Part shown: piece after piece, positions 26,103 through 36,671 of the stretch | How positions within the stretch are numbered: position 1 is the stretch's first letter | Layout: the number at the start of each line of letters is the position of its first letter | Source of the DNA: Nitratiruptor sp. YY09-18 | GTDB lineage: Bacteria; Campylobacterota; Campylobacteria; Campylobacterales; Nitratiruptoraceae | Direction: 5' to 3' | Assembly (NCBI RefSeq): GCF_016593235.1 | Contig: NZ_AP023065.1 | Location: 124,001-188,000, forward strand | DNA length: 64,000 bases | Program-made: the position numbers and the translations under genes | The notes under the pieces: generated by a model | Told to the model about the DNA's origin: nothing | The model's database searches: none | Seen by the model: the letters and a program-made list of their open reading frames with translations, nothing else

Positions 26103-27664
26103 AAAGACTGACAAAAAATGATGTCTATATTATTCTTCAAAAAAGATTTGAAGAGGGATTTATCAAACTGAGGCAGATCCCCTCTCCCGATACTCTCAAA
26201 GACCTTCCTCGTGCAGCCAAGCGCATCAAGAGTGCAATTGAGAACAAAGAGCGCATCACAATTGTGGGTGATTATGATGTGGATGGTGTTGTCTCGACTG
26301 CACTGATGCTGGAGTTTTTTGAACTACTAGATTATCCTGTCAAACATATTATCCCTAATCGTTTCAAGCACGGATATGGACTAAGCAAGAGTGTGATCGA
26401 TGAGGTGCGAGAGAGTGATCTCATTATCACAGTCGATAATGGTATCAGTGCGATTGAGGCAGCAAACTACTGTAAAGAGTTAGGAATTGATCTCATTATT
26501 ACTGATCACCACACCCCAGGAACTGAGCTACCAGATGCTTATGCCATCATCAATCCCAAGCAAGAGTCGTGCGATTTTGCCTATACAGAGATTTGTGGAG
26601 CGCAGGTTGCATGGTTTTTGATAGGTGGGCTTAAACAGGCTATGAGGCTTGAAGTGGATATGAAGCGGTTTTTGGATCTTTTGGCTATAGCAATAGTAGC
26701 CGATGTTATGCCATTGCGCCATATCAATAGAGCTTTGGTACAGGCTGGTTTGCAGATGTTTGAGGTGAGTGAGCGGCCTGCAGTGAAGTTCTTGCGCAGC
26801 GTAATGAAGAAGCATCAGTTTAGCAGTGAAGATCTAGCATTTAGTATCGCTCCAGTGATAAATAGTGCTGGACGCATGGAGGATGCATCCATTGCTCTCG
26901 ATTTTTTACGCGCAAAAGATTTCTTTAGTGCTAGTGTCTACCATGCAAGACTCATTGCGCTCAATTCCATGCGCAAAGCTGAAGAGAGAAGAGTGTTCAA
27001 AGAGTCGCAGCAGTTTGTGGATAATGAGCCTGTAATTGTAAGTACTGGTGAGGATTGGAATGAGGGAGTAGTGGGAATAGTGGCTGCAAGGCTTTGTGAG
27101 CGATATAAAAAGCCAGCAATTGTATTGACAAAATCAGGCGAATACTATAAAGGTAGCGGTCGGAGTCTGGCGCAAGTGGATCTTTATAAATTACTAGAGG
27201 GATCGAGTGAGTATCTTGAGCGTTTTGGTGGACATAAGAAGGCTGCAGGGCTTGCCTTGAAACCATCAAACCTTCATGCATTCAAAAAGAGTATCAATGC
27301 TCTTACTGCCAAGCTTCCCACAGAGGCTTTTGTAGAAGAGTCAGATGTATTGGGTGAGCTGCCCTTTGATCAGATTGACTGGGAGCTTATCGATATTCTC
27401 GAATCATTTGCACCCTATGGCGAGAGCAATCCTATGCCAAAGTTTGTGACAAAAGATGTGGAGGTTTTAGAGCACAGAAGTGTGGGAGAGGATGGCAAGC
27501 ATCTCTTGATGACTCTACGCAGTGAAAATCGCACCTTCAAAGCTATTAAATTCAAGAATGAGTATGAGATCCAAAGCTCATATATCGATATCGTTTTCTA
27601 CCCAGCTCGCAACATATTTAATAATAATCAATATATCCAACTCTTTGTCTCCACAATAGTTTAG
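26099..27664 (+). CDS. recJ: Single-stranded-DNA-specific exonuclease RecJ
   Basis: 521 residues, slightly shorter than E. coli RecJ (577). It degrades single-stranded DNA 5' to 3' in recombination and repair. Metal-binding motifs of the DHH phosphoesterase superfamily are visible: GDYDVDG (57-63), VDNG, and TDHH (135-138), followed by the DHHA1 motif GSGRS and GGHKKAAG. Coupled to pyrG by an ATGA overlap, an arrangement common in this phylum as far as I know. Confidence 0.95.
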   Translation: MKRLTKNDVYIILQKRFEEGFIKLRQIPSPDTLKDLPRAAKRIKSAIENKERITIVGDYDVDGVVSTALMLEFFELLDYPVKHIIPNRFKHGYGLSKSVIDEVRESDLIITVDNGISAIEAANYCKELGIDLIITDHHTPGTELPDAYAIINPKQESCDFAYTEICGAQVAWFLIGGLKQAMRLEVDMKRFLDLLAIAIVADVMPLRHINRALVQAGLQMFEVSERPAVKFLRSVMKKHQFSSEDLAFSIAPVINSAGRMEDASIALDFLRAKDFFSASVYHARLIALNSMRKAEERRVFKESQQFVDNEPVIVSTGEDWNEGVVGIVAARLCERYKKPAIVLTKSGEYYKGSGRSLAQVDLYKLLEGSSEYLERFGGHKKAAGLALKPSNLHAFKKSINALTAKLPTEAFVEESDVLGELPFDQIDWELIDILESFAPYGESNPMPKFVTKDVEVLEHRSVGEDGKHLLMTLRSENRTFKAIKFKNEYEIQSSYIDIVFYPARNIFNNNQYIQLFVSTIV

Positions 27665-27746
27665 ATAAATAATTATTAACAATATTATAATTACTTCTTA
27701 AGCTAAAAAGTTCTATTATTAACATTAAATTATGTGAGGAGTGCTT

Positions 27747-29246
27747 ATGGATAAAAAAGATATCAAAAATTTCAAAAACGTCCAAGAGGTCATCGAAGAG
27801 ACTCTCAAAAGTGAAGGTCTCAGTCGTCGTGATGCCCTCAAAATCATGGGGCTCTCAACTGCTGGTGTAATGGTAGGAAGCGGCAGTGCGAGAGCCGAAG
27901 AGCCAAAGAACACTTCTAAAGCAAAAGCGCACATTGTTATCGTAGGTGGTGGTGCTGGTGGTATCATGGCAGCAGCAAGACTTCGCCGCGCTGCAAGCAA
28001 TGCAAAGATAACTCTCATTGCACCAAACGAGATTCATCTCTATCAGCCAGGGCAAGTGTTCATGGCTGCTGGTCTCTATACAGCTGATGAGATCAAAAGA
28101 CCAAATAAAGATTTTGTTCCTGATGGTGTTAATTGGGTCAAAGATAAAGTAGTAGAGTTTGATCCAGATAACAACCAGGTAGTTACTGCTAAAAATGGCA
28201 AAATCAAATATGATTTTTTGGTGGTAGGTGTAGGTATCTCGTATCAGTATGAGCAGATTGAAGGGCTCACTACAGATATGCTCGGTAAAAACGGTATAGC
28301 AAGTGTTTACTACAATAATCCTGAAACTGGAAGTGTCAAGGGTGGTGAGATTACATGGGAGTGGTTTAAGCAGATGCGTGCTGCTGCTGAGAAAGCTTCG
28401 CCCAACAATCCTCTCAATGTAATCTGTACACAGCCTGCAACTCCTATCAAGTGTGGTGGTGCTCCACAAAAAATTCTCTACCTCAGTGATGACTTCTTGC
28501 GCGGCAATGGCCCAATGGGTGGTGCGGATGTGCACAAAAATGCGAAGTTCTACTTCACAAAAGGAAAAGGGAGCAAACTTTTTGGTATCAAATCATACAA
28601 TGATACCCTTGAAAAGCACGTGCAGCCAATGTATGGCAATATTGAAAACAAATGGAATCACAATCTCATCAAGATTGATCCAGTAAAAAAGGTAGCAACT
28701 TTTCATCATACATACCAAGTAAAAGGTGAGTGGGATCCAGATCTTGAGGATTATGACTATATAACAAAAGAAGAAAATGTAGAGATGCCATATGATTTTA
28801 TTCATATTGTGCCTCCAATGACTGCAGCAAATGAGTTTAAAAACTCTCCTCTTGCATGGCAAAAAGGGAGCGGTAAAGGATGGTTGGCAGCTGATCGTTA
28901 TACACTCCAGCACATTAAATATAAAAACGTCTTTGGTATCGGTGATGTTCTGGGTATTCCTCTTGGAAAGACAGGTGGGAGTGCAAGGCACCATGGTCCA
29001 ATCATACAAGAAAACCTTGTAGCAGTTATGGAAGGCAAAGAGCCAAAGGCAAAATTTGATGGTTACACTGTATGTCCGCTCAAAACACAGTATGGCAAAA
29101 TAATGCTTGCAGAATTCAACTATGATGGCCCAGCTCCTACATTTAGCTTCCTTGATCCTGCTGAGCCGCGATGGATCTGGTGGGCATTTGACCTCTATAT
29201 GCTTAAGCCGATGTATTGGAATTTGATGCTTCGCGGTTTGATGTAG
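27747..29246 (+). CDS. Tat-exported sulfide:quinone oxidoreductase family flavoprotein
   Basis: 499 residues from ATG at 27747, which has GTGAGGA 6 bases upstream; a GTG at 27741 is a poorer choice. A twin-arginine signal (SRRDALK, 26-32) precedes a hydrophobic stretch ending near SARA (47-50), so the enzyme is probably folded before export to the periplasm. The FAD motif is GGGAGG (67-72), with GIGDVLG at 397-403. The candidate sulfide-oxidising cysteines are C236 (KCGGAPQK) and C443 (TVCPLKT). It differs clearly from the SQR-like protein at 101-1270, which is cytoplasmic, so two SQR types coexist. A small membrane protein gene follows 7 bases downstream. Confidence 0.87.
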   Translation: MDKKDIKNFKNVQEVIEETLKSEGLSRRDALKIMGLSTAGVMVGSGSARAEEPKNTSKAKAHIVIVGGGAGGIMAAARLRRAASNAKITLIAPNEIHLYQPGQVFMAAGLYTADEIKRPNKDFVPDGVNWVKDKVVEFDPDNNQVVTAKNGKIKYDFLVVGVGISYQYEQIEGLTTDMLGKNGIASVYYNNPETGSVKGGEITWEWFKQMRAAAEKASPNNPLNVICTQPATPIKCGGAPQKILYLSDDFLRGNGPMGGADVHKNAKFYFTKGKGSKLFGIKSYNDTLEKHVQPMYGNIENKWNHNLIKIDPVKKVATFHHTYQVKGEWDPDLEDYDYITKEENVEMPYDFIHIVPPMTAANEFKNSPLAWQKGSGKGWLAADRYTLQHIKYKNVFGIGDVLGIPLGKTGGSARHHGPIIQENLVAVMEGKEPKAKFDGYTVCPLKTQYGKIMLAEFNYDGPAPTFSFLDPAEPRWIWWAFDLYMLKPMYWNLMLRGLM

Positions 29247-29253
29247 GAAGTAT

Positions 29254-29484
29254 ATGAAGCAAAGAGTTGTAAGAGAAGTAGGGATTTACCTTTTCTTGCT
29301 TCTCTTTTTGTGTTTTTGGATGCACTCCAAAGAGCTATTCTCACACCCTATAGAGCATTTTAAAGCTCTGCCTCACAGCCCTTTTGGGGTGCTGCATCCG
29401 CTACTCTTTACTTTTGTTGTCTACATTTTGATTGCAGTTGTGCGGGTTTTGATCGCATTTGCTAGAAAAATACAGCGTCGATAG
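29254..29484 (+). CDS. Small two-span membrane protein downstream of the exported SQR
   Basis: 76 residues with two hydrophobic segments (about 9-24 and 50-68) and a basic C-terminus. It begins 7 bases after the SQR stop, with GGAAG upstream, so it is probably in the same transcript and could anchor or assemble the exported flavoprotein. The last 84 bases overlap the convergent bpt gene. I do not recognise the family. Confidence 0.65.
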   Translation: MKQRVVREVGIYLFLLLFLCFWMHSKELFSHPIEHFKALPHSPFGVLHPLLFTFVVYILIAVVRVLIAFARKIQRR

Positions 29485-30222
29485 ATCGATCTCTTGCCGC
29501 TGCGGCTCTTCTTCAAGAGGCGGAAAACCCTCTAATATCTGATAGGGCTTGAAGTTTGTTTTGTATGCAAAAGATTTGCATCCATCTACCCAGTATCCAA
29601 GATATATCCACTCTAATCCTAAGTTTTTGGCAAGTTGAATCTGTACCAGCAGAGAATAGACGCCAAGAGAAAGCTTTTCATATTCTGGGTCATAAAAAAA
29701 ATAGATAGAACTAATTCCATCATCCAAAATATCGATAAGATCCACTGCGATGAGTTTGTCATCTGCAAAGTAGAGCACCTCTTTGCCAAAGTTGTGCGCT
29801 CCTACTACAAACTCTTCATAGTAGGTCTGCACATCCATCTCATTGTAGTTCCATCCACTTTTGGTTTCTTTGAATTTATGAAACTTGTTATAGAGCTCTA
29901 CATGCTCATAGGTAAGAGTTGGTTTTTGGATATAGATCTGGGTATTGCGGTTTTTCTTGATTGCTCGCTTTTGAGAGCGAGTCGGCTTGAAATTTTGTAC
30001 ATCTATGCGGATGTTTTTGCACTCACTACACCCTTTGCATATAGGATGAAAGTAGGAGTGTCCAAAGCGGCGCCACCCTCTTTTGATAAGTTCACTTGCT
30101 AGCGTTCTCGTAGCATTGGGGATGTAGCGATAGTACATCCTCGTCTTTTTCTTTGGCAAATATGCACACTCATAATCGAGTGTGCAAAAATCGATTGAAT
30201 GAATAGCGTCGAATTTGTTCAT
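29401..30222 (-). CDS. bpt: Aspartate/glutamate leucyltransferase (bacterial protein transferase)
   Basis: 273 residues. The N-terminal domain holds the cysteine signature CTLDYECAYLP ... CKGCSECKNIRI and the C-terminal acyl-transferase fold has SLGVYSLLVQIQLAKNLGL and YLGYWVDGCKSFAYK. The enzyme adds leucine from leucyl-tRNA to N-terminal Asp or Glu, marking proteins for ClpS/ClpAP. After the usual end (near DLSTLYF) there is an extra tail of about 25 residues rich in Asn, Cys and Lys. The terminal part of the gene overlaps the small membrane protein gene. Its start is one base from the Nfu gene stop. Confidence 0.92.
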   Translation of the reverse strand: MNKFDAIHSIDFCTLDYECAYLPKKKTRMYYRYIPNATRTLASELIKRGWRRFGHSYFHPICKGCSECKNIRIDVQNFKPTRSQKRAIKKNRNTQIYIQKPTLTYEHVELYNKFHKFKETKSGWNYNEMDVQTYYEEFVVGAHNFGKEVLYFADDKLIAVDLIDILDDGISSIYFFYDPEYEKLSLGVYSLLVQIQLAKNLGLEWIYLGYWVDGCKSFAYKTNFKPYQILEGFPPLEEEPQRQEIDLSTLYFSSKCDQNPHNCNQNVDNKSKE

Positions 30223-30513
30223 CTAAATCGGTAGAACACGGATATTTTCGTAGCCTAATTTTTGTCTAAGAGTATGTTCGATTCCAAAGAGTGTGCCGGT
30301 CGTAGCACTCGCACATCCCACACACGCTCCCATGTAGCGTATATAGACATCGATGAAGTCACCATTCTCTTTCATATCAATTATCTCCATGTTCCCACCA
30401 TCCATGACAAGGAACTGGCGTATACTTTCATCGATAACTTTTTCTATCGCTTTCCACTTTTCTTCAAAAGGTAGATCTTTAAAGTTTTGTTCTGTTTGTG
30501 TGTTTTCACTCAT
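30223..30513 (-). CDS. NifU C-terminal-like (Nfu) iron-sulfur scaffold protein
   Basis: 96 residues. The cluster-binding motif GACVGCASA lies near residues 62-70, preceded by the Nfu hallmark DGGNMEIIDM. Nfu proteins carry [4Fe-4S] clusters to target enzymes. The short N-terminal extension (residues 1-25) is polar. It is divergent from the BFD-like ferredoxin gene, and both may serve iron-sulfur metabolism. Confidence 0.9.
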   Translation of the reverse strand: MSENTQTEQNFKDLPFEEKWKAIEKVIDESIRQFLVMDGGNMEIIDMKENGDFIDVYIRYMGACVGCASATTGTLFGIEHTLRQKLGYENIRVLPI

Positions 30514-30555
30514 AGCTTCTCCTAAATGAGATATATTTTCTCTTATTTTAATTTG

Positions 30556-30561
30556 ATTATA
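30556..30561 (-). promoter_or_regulatory. -10 element for the nfu-bpt genes
   Basis: ATTATA on the plus strand reads TATAAT on the minus strand, 43 bases before the nfu start. No convincing -35 box is visible, which is usual in this phylum. Confidence 0.45.
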
Positions 30562-30604
30562 GCATATTGTTGCAAAAGTAGCATAAATGATGTTACAAGT
30601 TATG

Positions 30605-30610
30605 TATAAT
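30605..30610 (+). promoter_or_regulatory. -10 element for the BFD-like ferredoxin gene
   Basis: TATAAT lies 28 bases before the ATG, preceded by TG. An AGAAGGAGGGG Shine-Dalgarno sits between it and the gene. The divergent nfu promoter is about 45 bases away. Confidence 0.5.
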
Positions 30611-30638
30611 AAGCTAACTTAAAAGAAGGAGGGGAAAG

Positions 30639-30890
30639 ATGAAGTTTGATCAACTCGGTTCTATTGATGATGTATATGTAGTCTGCGAGTGTATGGAGGT
30701 GACATTCAAAGAGATTATGGATGCTATTAAAGCTGGAAACTGTGATCTTGACTCGCTTATGGAAGCCACAGATGCTGGAACAGCTTGTGGAAAATGCAAA
30801 AGTCGTGAGGATGACCCGGCAGATGAAAGAGCGATCCATCTTGATGAAATCCTTGCCATGGCCAAAGCAGAAGGGATCTGTAAAGATTAA
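30639..30890 (+). CDS. BFD-like [2Fe-2S]-binding protein
   Basis: 83 residues. The four cluster ligands of the Bfd-type fold are visible as C16 and C18 (VCECMEV) and C50 and C53 (ACGKCKS). Bfd-type domains reduce bacterioferritin or act in nitrite reductases and related enzymes; here there is no bacterioferritin gene nearby, so the partner is unknown. The C-terminal 25 residues are acidic. Its stop overlaps the folE stop by 4 bases. Confidence 0.85.
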   Translation: MKFDQLGSIDDVYVVCECMEVTFKEIMDAIKAGNCDLDSLMEATDAGTACGKCKSREDDPADERAIHLDEILAMAKAEGICKD

Positions 30891-31465
30891 AAACGTCTCG
30901 TTTGCAGTGCATTGATGAGGCTAAAGAACTCTTCGCGGGTCTTGATGTTTTCTTTGAAGACTCCGCGAAGAGCAGAGCTTACAGTTGTTGAACAAATCTT
31001 CTCTACACCGCGCATCTCCATACACATGTGACGCGCTTGGACTACAACGCCTACACCTTTTGGCTTGACTGTCTCCATAATCGCATCAGCAATCTGCTCA
31101 GTCATCTGCTCTTGAATCTGGAGTCTCCTAGCATAGACATTTACCATGCGAGGGATTTTTGAAAGACCCACAACTTTACCATCAGGAATATAGGCTACAT
31201 GAGCACGTCCAATTATAGGAAGCAGATGGTGCTCACAGAGTGAATAGAACTCAATATCACGTACCACAACCATCTCATCATTTGTTGAGCTAAAGAGTGC
31301 TTCGCCAAGCACCTCTTTGGGATCTTGATTGTAGCCTTGGGTTAAATGCATAAATGCTTTGTAGACACGCTGAGGAGTTTTTATGAGCCCTTCGCGGCTT
31401 GGATCTTCACCTATAATTTTGAGGATTTTTCTTATGGCCTCTTCAAACTCTTGCTCTCTTTGCAT
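30887..31465 (-). CDS. folE: GTP cyclohydrolase I
   Basis: 192 residues. It converts GTP to dihydroneopterin triphosphate, the first step to folate and related pterins. Zinc ligands are in SLCEHHLLP and RHMCMEMRG; other family motifs are DPSREGL, KTPQRV and GLSKIPR. It stands alone on the minus strand, divergent from tig. Confidence 0.96.
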   Translation of the reverse strand: MQREQEFEEAIRKILKIIGEDPSREGLIKTPQRVYKAFMHLTQGYNQDPKEVLGEALFSSTNDEMVVVRDIEFYSLCEHHLLPIIGRAHVAYIPDGKVVGLSKIPRMVNVYARRLQIQEQMTEQIADAIMETVKPKGVGVVVQARHMCMEMRGVEKICSTTVSSALRGVFKENIKTREEFFSLINALQTRRF

Positions 31466-31546
31466 GAATGCTCCAAAAGTTTTTTTTAGATTTTATCACA
31501 ATATTTTGATAAAATAAGACCTAAATTTTAAATAAAAAGGAATTTG

Positions 31547-32860
31547 ATGGAAGTGCAAGCTACCAAAGTTGACAATGCAAATGCGAAACTCGATGTAAAA
31601 ATCGCGCAAGCAGATCTTGAGAAAAAGAGCGAAAAGATAGCAAAAAACCTCGCTAAAACTATGGATCTACCAGGTTTTAGAAAAGGAAAGGTTCCAGTAG
31701 CTATCATTAAGCAGCGCTATGGAGATAAAATCACGCAAGATGCAGAATCTGAAGTATTAAAAGAAGCTCTTGATAAAGCAATCGAAGAGCTAGGAATTGA
31801 AAGAAGTGCAATATTGGGAGAGCCAAGATTTAGCAAATATGAGAAGAAAGAGGAGTATATCGAAGCGGAAATCGAGCTTGGATTGCAACCACAGATAGAC
31901 CTTGAAGGATATGAAGAGCTTATCCCTACATATGAAGAGCCACAAGTGAGTGATGAAGAGGTAGAAAAGCGCCTCGAAGAGCTTGCTGAAGCTATGGCAC
32001 AGTTTGTAGAAAATCCCCGCAGAAAAGTAGCAAAAGAGGGGGATCTTGTCACAATCGATTTCAAAGGGACTCTTGAAGATGGCACAGAGATTCCTGGAGG
32101 AAGCGCTGAAGGATTTGAGCTTCGCCTCGGAAGTGGTCAGTTTATCCCAGGTTTTGAAGAGCAGGTCATTGGTATGAAAAAGGGTGAGACAAAGACTATT
32201 GAGGTGACTTTTCCCGAAGACTATCCAAACAAAGATCTCGCTGGTAAACCTGCAAAATTTGAAGTAACGCTTCACAATATCAAAGAGAAAGAGCAAGTAG
32301 AAATTAATGATGAGCTTGCAAAGAAGATGCTTCAAAAAGAGGATGGAACGTTGGATGAGCTCAAAGAGGAGATCAAAAAGCAGCTCAAAAGCGAAAAACT
32401 CTCAAAACTCTATAATGAAGAGCTAAAACCGCAGCTTGTAGAAGCTCTTGTGGAGAAATTTGAGTTTGATTTGCCAAAAAATATCGTAGAGCAAGAGATC
32501 GATGTGCAGCTCAATCAAAAAGCACGCGAAATGAGTCCAGAAGAGATTAAAGAGTTGCAAGAAAACCCTGAAAAACTCCAAGAGCTTCGCAAAGAGATCG
32601 AACCAGAAGCTACAAAGAGTGTTAAAGCGACTTTTATTGTTGATGCACTTGCGAAAAAAGAGGGTGTAAATGTAAGCGACGAAGAGGTTGTGCAGACAAT
32701 CTACTATGAAGCATTGCAAATGGGACGCAATCCGCAAGAGATTTTGGAAGCGTATCAGAAACAAGGACTCTTGCCAGCGATTAAGATGGCAATGATTGAG
32801 GATAAGCTCTTGACACATCTTCTCAACAAAAAAAATGAAAAAACAGAGGAAAATGCATGA
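31547..32860 (+). CDS. tig: Trigger factor chaperone
   Basis: 437 residues from ATG at 31547 (a TTG lies directly before). The ribosome-binding loop is GFRKGKVP, the peptidyl-prolyl isomerase (FKBP-type) domain covers about 160-240 ([11 protein letters not shown] ... PGFEEQVIG), and the rest forms the helical chaperone arms. It binds nascent chains at the ribosome exit tunnel. It leads a tig-clpP-def-comM-M23-bactofilin run in which every junction overlaps. Confidence 0.96.
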   Translation: MEVQATKVDNANAKLDVKIAQADLEKKSEKIAKNLAKTMDLPGFRKGKVPVAIIKQRYGDKITQDAESEVLKEALDKAIEELGIERSAILGEPRFSKYEKKEEYIEAEIELGLQPQIDLEGYEELIPTYEEPQVSDEEVEKRLEELAEAMAQFVENPRRKVAKEGDLVTIDFKGTLEDGTEIPGGSAEGFELRLGSGQFIPGFEEQVIGMKKGETKTIEVTFPEDYPNKDLAGKPAKFEVTLHNIKEKEQVEINDELAKKMLQKEDGTLDELKEEIKKQLKSEKLSKLYNEELKPQLVEALVEKFEFDLPKNIVEQEIDVQLNQKAREMSPEEIKELQENPEKLQELRKEIEPEATKSVKATFIVDALAKKEGVNVSDEEVVQTIYYEALQMGRNPQEILEAYQKQGLLPAIKMAMIEDKLLTHLLNKKNEKTEENA

Positions 32861-33447
32861 GCTACTATATCCCTTATGTAATTGAGCGCACAGGGAGAGG
32901 TGAGAGAAGTTACGATATCTACTCAAGACTTCTCAAAGACCGCATCATTATGCTCAGTGGTGAGATTAATGATGCAGTAGCCTCTTCTATTGTGGCGCAG
33001 CTGCTTTTTTTGGAAGCAGAGGACCCTGATAAAGATATCTATCTGTATATCAACTCACCTGGCGGTGTGATTACGAGTGGGATGAGTATCTACGATACGA
33101 TGAACTATATCAAGCCAGATGTCTCGACTATCTGTATCGGACAGGCTGCAAGCATGGGAGCATTTTTGCTCAGCTCCGGTGCAAAAGGAAAACGCTATGC
33201 ACTCCCGCATGCGCGTATCATGATCCACCAACCTCTTGGTGGAGCGCAGGGACAAGCGACAGATATCGAGATTCAGGCAAAAGAGATTTTGCGCCTCAAA
33301 AAGATTCTCAATGATATCTTGGCACAAAACACTGGACAGAGTGTCAAAAAGATTGCAAAAGATACTGAGCGAGACTTCTTCATGAGTGCCGAAGAGGCAA
33401 AAGAGTATGGACTTATCGATCAAGTATTGGAGAAGAGTGCTCGATGA
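32857..33447 (+). CDS. clpP: ATP-dependent Clp protease proteolytic subunit
   Basis: 196 residues. The serine protease triad is visible: S99 (GQAASMGA), H124 (MIHQP) and D173 (ERDFFM). The tetradecameric protease works with ClpX or ClpA. It overlaps tig and def by 4 bases each. Confidence 0.97.
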   Translation: MSYYIPYVIERTGRGERSYDIYSRLLKDRIIMLSGEINDAVASSIVAQLLFLEAEDPDKDIYLYINSPGGVITSGMSIYDTMNYIKPDVSTICIGQAASMGAFLLSSGAKGKRYALPHARIMIHQPLGGAQGQATDIEIQAKEILRLKKILNDILAQNTGQSVKKIAKDTERDFFMSAEEAKEYGLIDQVLEKSAR

Positions 33448-33968
33448 TGCGAGAAGTGATTACATATCCTGATAAGAGGCTCTTTCTTCGCAGCAAAGAG
33501 GTGGAGAGCTTCGATGAAGAGCTCCACCAGCTTCTTGATGATATGTATGAGACGATGATAGCCAAAAACGGTATAGGGCTTGCTGCGATACAAGTAGCTG
33601 TGCCACTGCGCGCTTTGGTTATCAATCTTCCTGATGAAGAGGGAAAGCAGCACAAAGAGGATCTCCTTGAGCTCATCAATCCCATCATTGTTGAAAAAAA
33701 GGGAACGCAAGTCTATACCGAAGGATGCCTGAGTGTTCCAGAGTATTATGATGATGTTGAGCGTGCAGAGTGGGTGAAGGTGGAGTATCAAGATCGCCAT
33801 GGCAATAAAAAAACACTAGAGACTGATGGTCTTTTGGCAGTAGCAGTGCAGCATGAGATAGATCATCTTGATGGACACCTCTTTATCGAGAAGCTCCCTT
33901 ACCTCAAACGTAAAAAGTTTGAAAAAGAGTGGAAGAAGAAACGTAAAAAGAGTGGCGCCAAGGTATGA
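33444..33968 (+). CDS. def: Peptide deformylase
   Basis: 174 residues. The three metal-site motifs are present: [16 protein letters not shown] and HEIDHLDG. It removes the formyl group from nascent proteins. Two ATGs in tandem (33444 and 33447) could start translation; the first overlaps the clpP stop. The lysine-rich C-terminus (about the last 18 residues) is longer than the core fold. Confidence 0.96.
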   Translation: MMREVITYPDKRLFLRSKEVESFDEELHQLLDDMYETMIAKNGIGLAAIQVAVPLRALVINLPDEEGKQHKEDLLELINPIIVEKKGTQVYTEGCLSVPEYYDDVERAEWVKVEYQDRHGNKKTLETDGLLAVAVQHEIDHLDGHLFIEKLPYLKRKKFEKEWKKKRKKSGAKV

Positions 33969-35458
33969 AACGGATTTTTTGCGCTACGCTTGATGGCGTA
34001 GACGCAAGAGAGGTACAGGTAGAGTCGAGTTTTATCAATGCTCTTCCAGGAATCAGCATCGTAGGACTTGCAAGTAACTCCATCCAAGAGGCAAAAGATA
34101 GAGTCAAAGCGGCTCTTGGTGCTAGTGGATTTCGCTTTCCCCCACAAAAGATAACAATCAATCTCTCTCCCAGTGACCTGCGTAAAAGTGGCAGTCATTT
34201 TGATCTTGCAATTGCTCTTGGGATAGCTTTGCAAAAAGAGGATGTGGATTTTAACAATATCTTTGTTTTTGGAGAGCTAGGACTCGATGGGAGAGTCAAA
34301 GAGAGTGCCAAACTTTTCCCGCTTCTTCTGTCTTTGTCAAAAAAGGGCATCAGTGCTGTTGTGCCAAAGGAGAGTCTACTGCGCCTTGCAAAAATCCCAG
34401 GAATTACACTCTATGGTGTAGCAACTCTTGCTGAAGCGATAGAGCTTTTCAAGGTAAAAAACTTCCAAGCCACACCTACACAAGAGCTTCCTTGGCCATC
34501 GGTTGAGATAAAAAATCAAAAATACTACTACACCAAAGAGTACCCAATAGATTTCGAAGATGTAATAGGCCAGCAAAGAGCCAAAAGAGCAGCTCTCATA
34601 GCAGCAGCTGGAATGCATAACCTTTTGATGGAAGGAAGTCCAGGATGCGGTAAGAGCATGATAGCAAAGAGGATGCGCTATATTTTGCCACCTATGAGTC
34701 TTGCAGAGATTTTGGAAGTTGCAAAGCTCAAATCTTTGAGTGATGAAGAGATAGATTTTTCACCTGTACGCCCACTACGTAGCCCCCATCATTCAGCTAC
34801 AAAAGCGAGTATTTTTGGTGGGGGGAGTAGTGATGCAAAACCTGGTGAAGTGGCTCTTGCTCACAATGGGATGCTCTTTTTTGATGAGTTTCCACATTTT
34901 AGCAAGAGTGCACTAGAGGCTTTGCGCGAGCCGCTGCAAGATAGGCGCGTGCTCATCTCTCGCGTCAATACTAAGGTAGAGTATAAGACGAAGTTTTTAT
35001 TTGTTGCAGCACAAAATCCTTGTCCATGTGGCAATCTGCTCAGCAGTGTGCATGAGTGTCGCTGTAGTGAGCTTGAAATCCGCCGCTACAAAAATCGCAT
35101 CTCCTCTCCACTCCTTGATCGCATCGATATGTATGTGCAGATGAGTGAGCCGCACGAGGAGGGTGAGCGTATCAGTTCGTCCCAGATGCATGTGAGCGTT
35201 TTGCAAGCATTCCGCAAGCAAAAAGAGCGTGGACAAAAGGATTTTAATGGTAAACTCGATGAAGCTGGGATAGAGCAGTATTGCACAATGAGCGATGAAG
35301 CAAAGAGCATTTTTGATCAGGCTACTATGAAGCTAGGTCTCTCACATAGAAGTGCAGGAAATCTGCGCAAAGTTTCTCGCACCATAGCAGATATTGAAGG
35401 CTCCGATCTTATAGAAAAGAGGCATCTTTTGGAGGCGATGGGATTTAGACGACGATGA
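33965..35458 (+). CDS. comM: YifB/ComM-type Mg chelatase-like AAA+ ATPase
   Basis: 497 residues. The N-terminal 180 residues form the ChlI-like domain (starting [16 protein letters not shown]), then an AAA+ module with Walker A (GSPGCGKSM) and Walker B (LFFDEF), then the C-terminal Mg-chelatase domain ([18 protein letters not shown]). ComM is a helicase that helps integration of transformed DNA in naturally competent bacteria. It overlaps its neighbours by 4 bases on both sides. Confidence 0.93.
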   Translation: MKRIFCATLDGVDAREVQVESSFINALPGISIVGLASNSIQEAKDRVKAALGASGFRFPPQKITINLSPSDLRKSGSHFDLAIALGIALQKEDVDFNNIFVFGELGLDGRVKESAKLFPLLLSLSKKGISAVVPKESLLRLAKIPGITLYGVATLAEAIELFKVKNFQATPTQELPWPSVEIKNQKYYYTKEYPIDFEDVIGQQRAKRAALIAAAGMHNLLMEGSPGCGKSMIAKRMRYILPPMSLAEILEVAKLKSLSDEEIDFSPVRPLRSPHHSATKASIFGGGSSDAKPGEVALAHNGMLFFDEFPHFSKSALEALREPLQDRRVLISRVNTKVEYKTKFLFVAAQNPCPCGNLLSSVHECRCSELEIRRYKNRISSPLLDRIDMYVQMSEPHEEGERISSSQMHVSVLQAFRKQKERGQKDFNGKLDEAGIEQYCTMSDEAKSIFDQATMKLGLSHRSAGNLRKVSRTIADIEGSDLIEKRHLLEAMGFRRR

Positions 35459-36408
35459 AAAATAGATATCTCATTACCATTACCACTGTCCATGGAACCA
35501 AACACTATAGTTTCAAGCAGATTGTTAAGTATATCATTGGAATTGTAGCTCTTTTTATAGTTTTAGTTCTACTTTTTGGGTATGGCTATATAACATACCT
35601 AAAAAGCAAAATAGGTGTAATCGAAAAAGAGAAGCAGGAGCTTCACCAGCAGGTGGCAAGTCTCACTGACCAACTCCAAAAACTCAATGTCAGCCTCGTG
35701 CAAAAGCAGGAGCGACTCAGTGATCTCAGTGACAAAATCGAAGATCTTGAGCAGATTTTAGGACTCAAAGGGGATGAGTATAAGCAGCAGTTGCAAAATC
35801 TCAAAATCAGCACACTAGACGCTTCTGCAATAGTTCATCTTATACCTTCAGGTAAGCCTGTTGTGCAAGAGTTTCGCATATCAGCAGGATTTGGTTGGCG
35901 TAAGCATCCAATTTTGCACAAAAAAGAGTTCCATCCGGGTATCGATCTTGCTGCAAAAGGGAAGGTGCCAATTTTTGCTACAGCCAACGGTATCATCATC
36001 GATGCAAAGCATGGGCGGTATGGCTATGGGAATGTGATCAAGATCGCTCATGTATATGGATTTTCCACACTCTATGGGCATCTACGCAAGATCTTGGTCA
36101 AGAAGGGCGACTTTGTCAAAAAAGGCCAAATTATAGGCTATATGGGAAGCACGGGTTTAAGCACAGGACAGCATCTCCACTACGAGGTAAGATTTGACAA
36201 AAAACCCCTCAATCCATTAAACTTTATACGATGGAGCAATAGCAACTTTTATACTATAACAGAAAAAGAGAGGCACGTACCATGGGAATCTTTAATAAAG
36301 GCACTCAAAGCAGTGGACTCGCAAAAGAGACTTCAGTCATCTCCAAAAGTACAAAAATCAAAGGAGAGCTCACCCTCGACTCAAACCTCCATATCGACGG
36401 AGAAATAG
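35455..36408 (+). CDS. Membrane-anchored M23 peptidoglycan endopeptidase (Csd1-like)
   Basis: 317 residues. One membrane span (about 24-46), a coiled coil (50-115), then an M23/LytM domain with zinc ligands H160 and D164 (HPGID) and H242 (HLHYEVR), and catalytic H209. A Lys/Ser-rich tail closes the protein. The layout and adjacency to a bactofilin gene match Helicobacter csd1-ccmA, which together set cell curvature by trimming peptidoglycan cross-links. The last 127 bases also encode the start of the bactofilin in another frame. Confidence 0.9.
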   Translation: MKNRYLITITTVHGTKHYSFKQIVKYIIGIVALFIVLVLLFGYGYITYLKSKIGVIEKEKQELHQQVASLTDQLQKLNVSLVQKQERLSDLSDKIEDLEQILGLKGDEYKQQLQNLKISTLDASAIVHLIPSGKPVVQEFRISAGFGWRKHPILHKKEFHPGIDLAAKGKVPIFATANGIIIDAKHGRYGYGNVIKIAHVYGFSTLYGHLRKILVKKGDFVKKGQIIGYMGSTGLSTGQHLHYEVRFDKKPLNPLNFIRWSNSNFYTITEKERHVPWESLIKALKAVDSQKRLQSSPKVQKSKESSPSTQTSISTEK

Positions 36409-36671
36409 AGGGGATTATCAACTCTTCTAGTGTGGTATCAGTTGGTAAAAGTGGTGTGGTAGATGGTGAGATCTATGCCCAAAAGGTACTTGTCAGTGGT
36501 CTTGTCAAAGGCAAAATCGATGCAGAGCATATCGAGATCATGACTGGTGGGAGAGTTGTAGGCGAAATTATTGTAGATAATCTGCTGATTCAAAATATGG
36601 GAATCTTTAGCGGGGTATGTAAGCAAAAAGAGATGAAAATAGAACAGCCCGAAGAGGAGCCCAAAAATTAG
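36282..36671 (+). CDS. ccmA: Bactofilin (CcmA-like cytoskeletal protein)
   Basis: 129 residues. Successive short hydrophobic beta-strand repeats (for example IDGEIEG, GKSGVVDGEIYAQ, VKGKIDAEHI, GGRVVGEI) are the bactofilin (DUF583) solenoid, flanked by short polar tails. It polymerises without nucleotide and positions cell-wall enzymes. The start lies 127 bases inside the M23 gene, so the two are made together. Its stop overlaps the YeiH-like gene stop by 4 bases. Confidence 0.92.
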   Translation: MGIFNKGTQSSGLAKETSVISKSTKIKGELTLDSNLHIDGEIEGIINSSSVVSVGKSGVVDGEIYAQKVLVSGLVKGKIDAEHIEIMTGGRVVGEIIVDNLLIQNMGIFSGVCKQKEMKIEQPEEEPKN

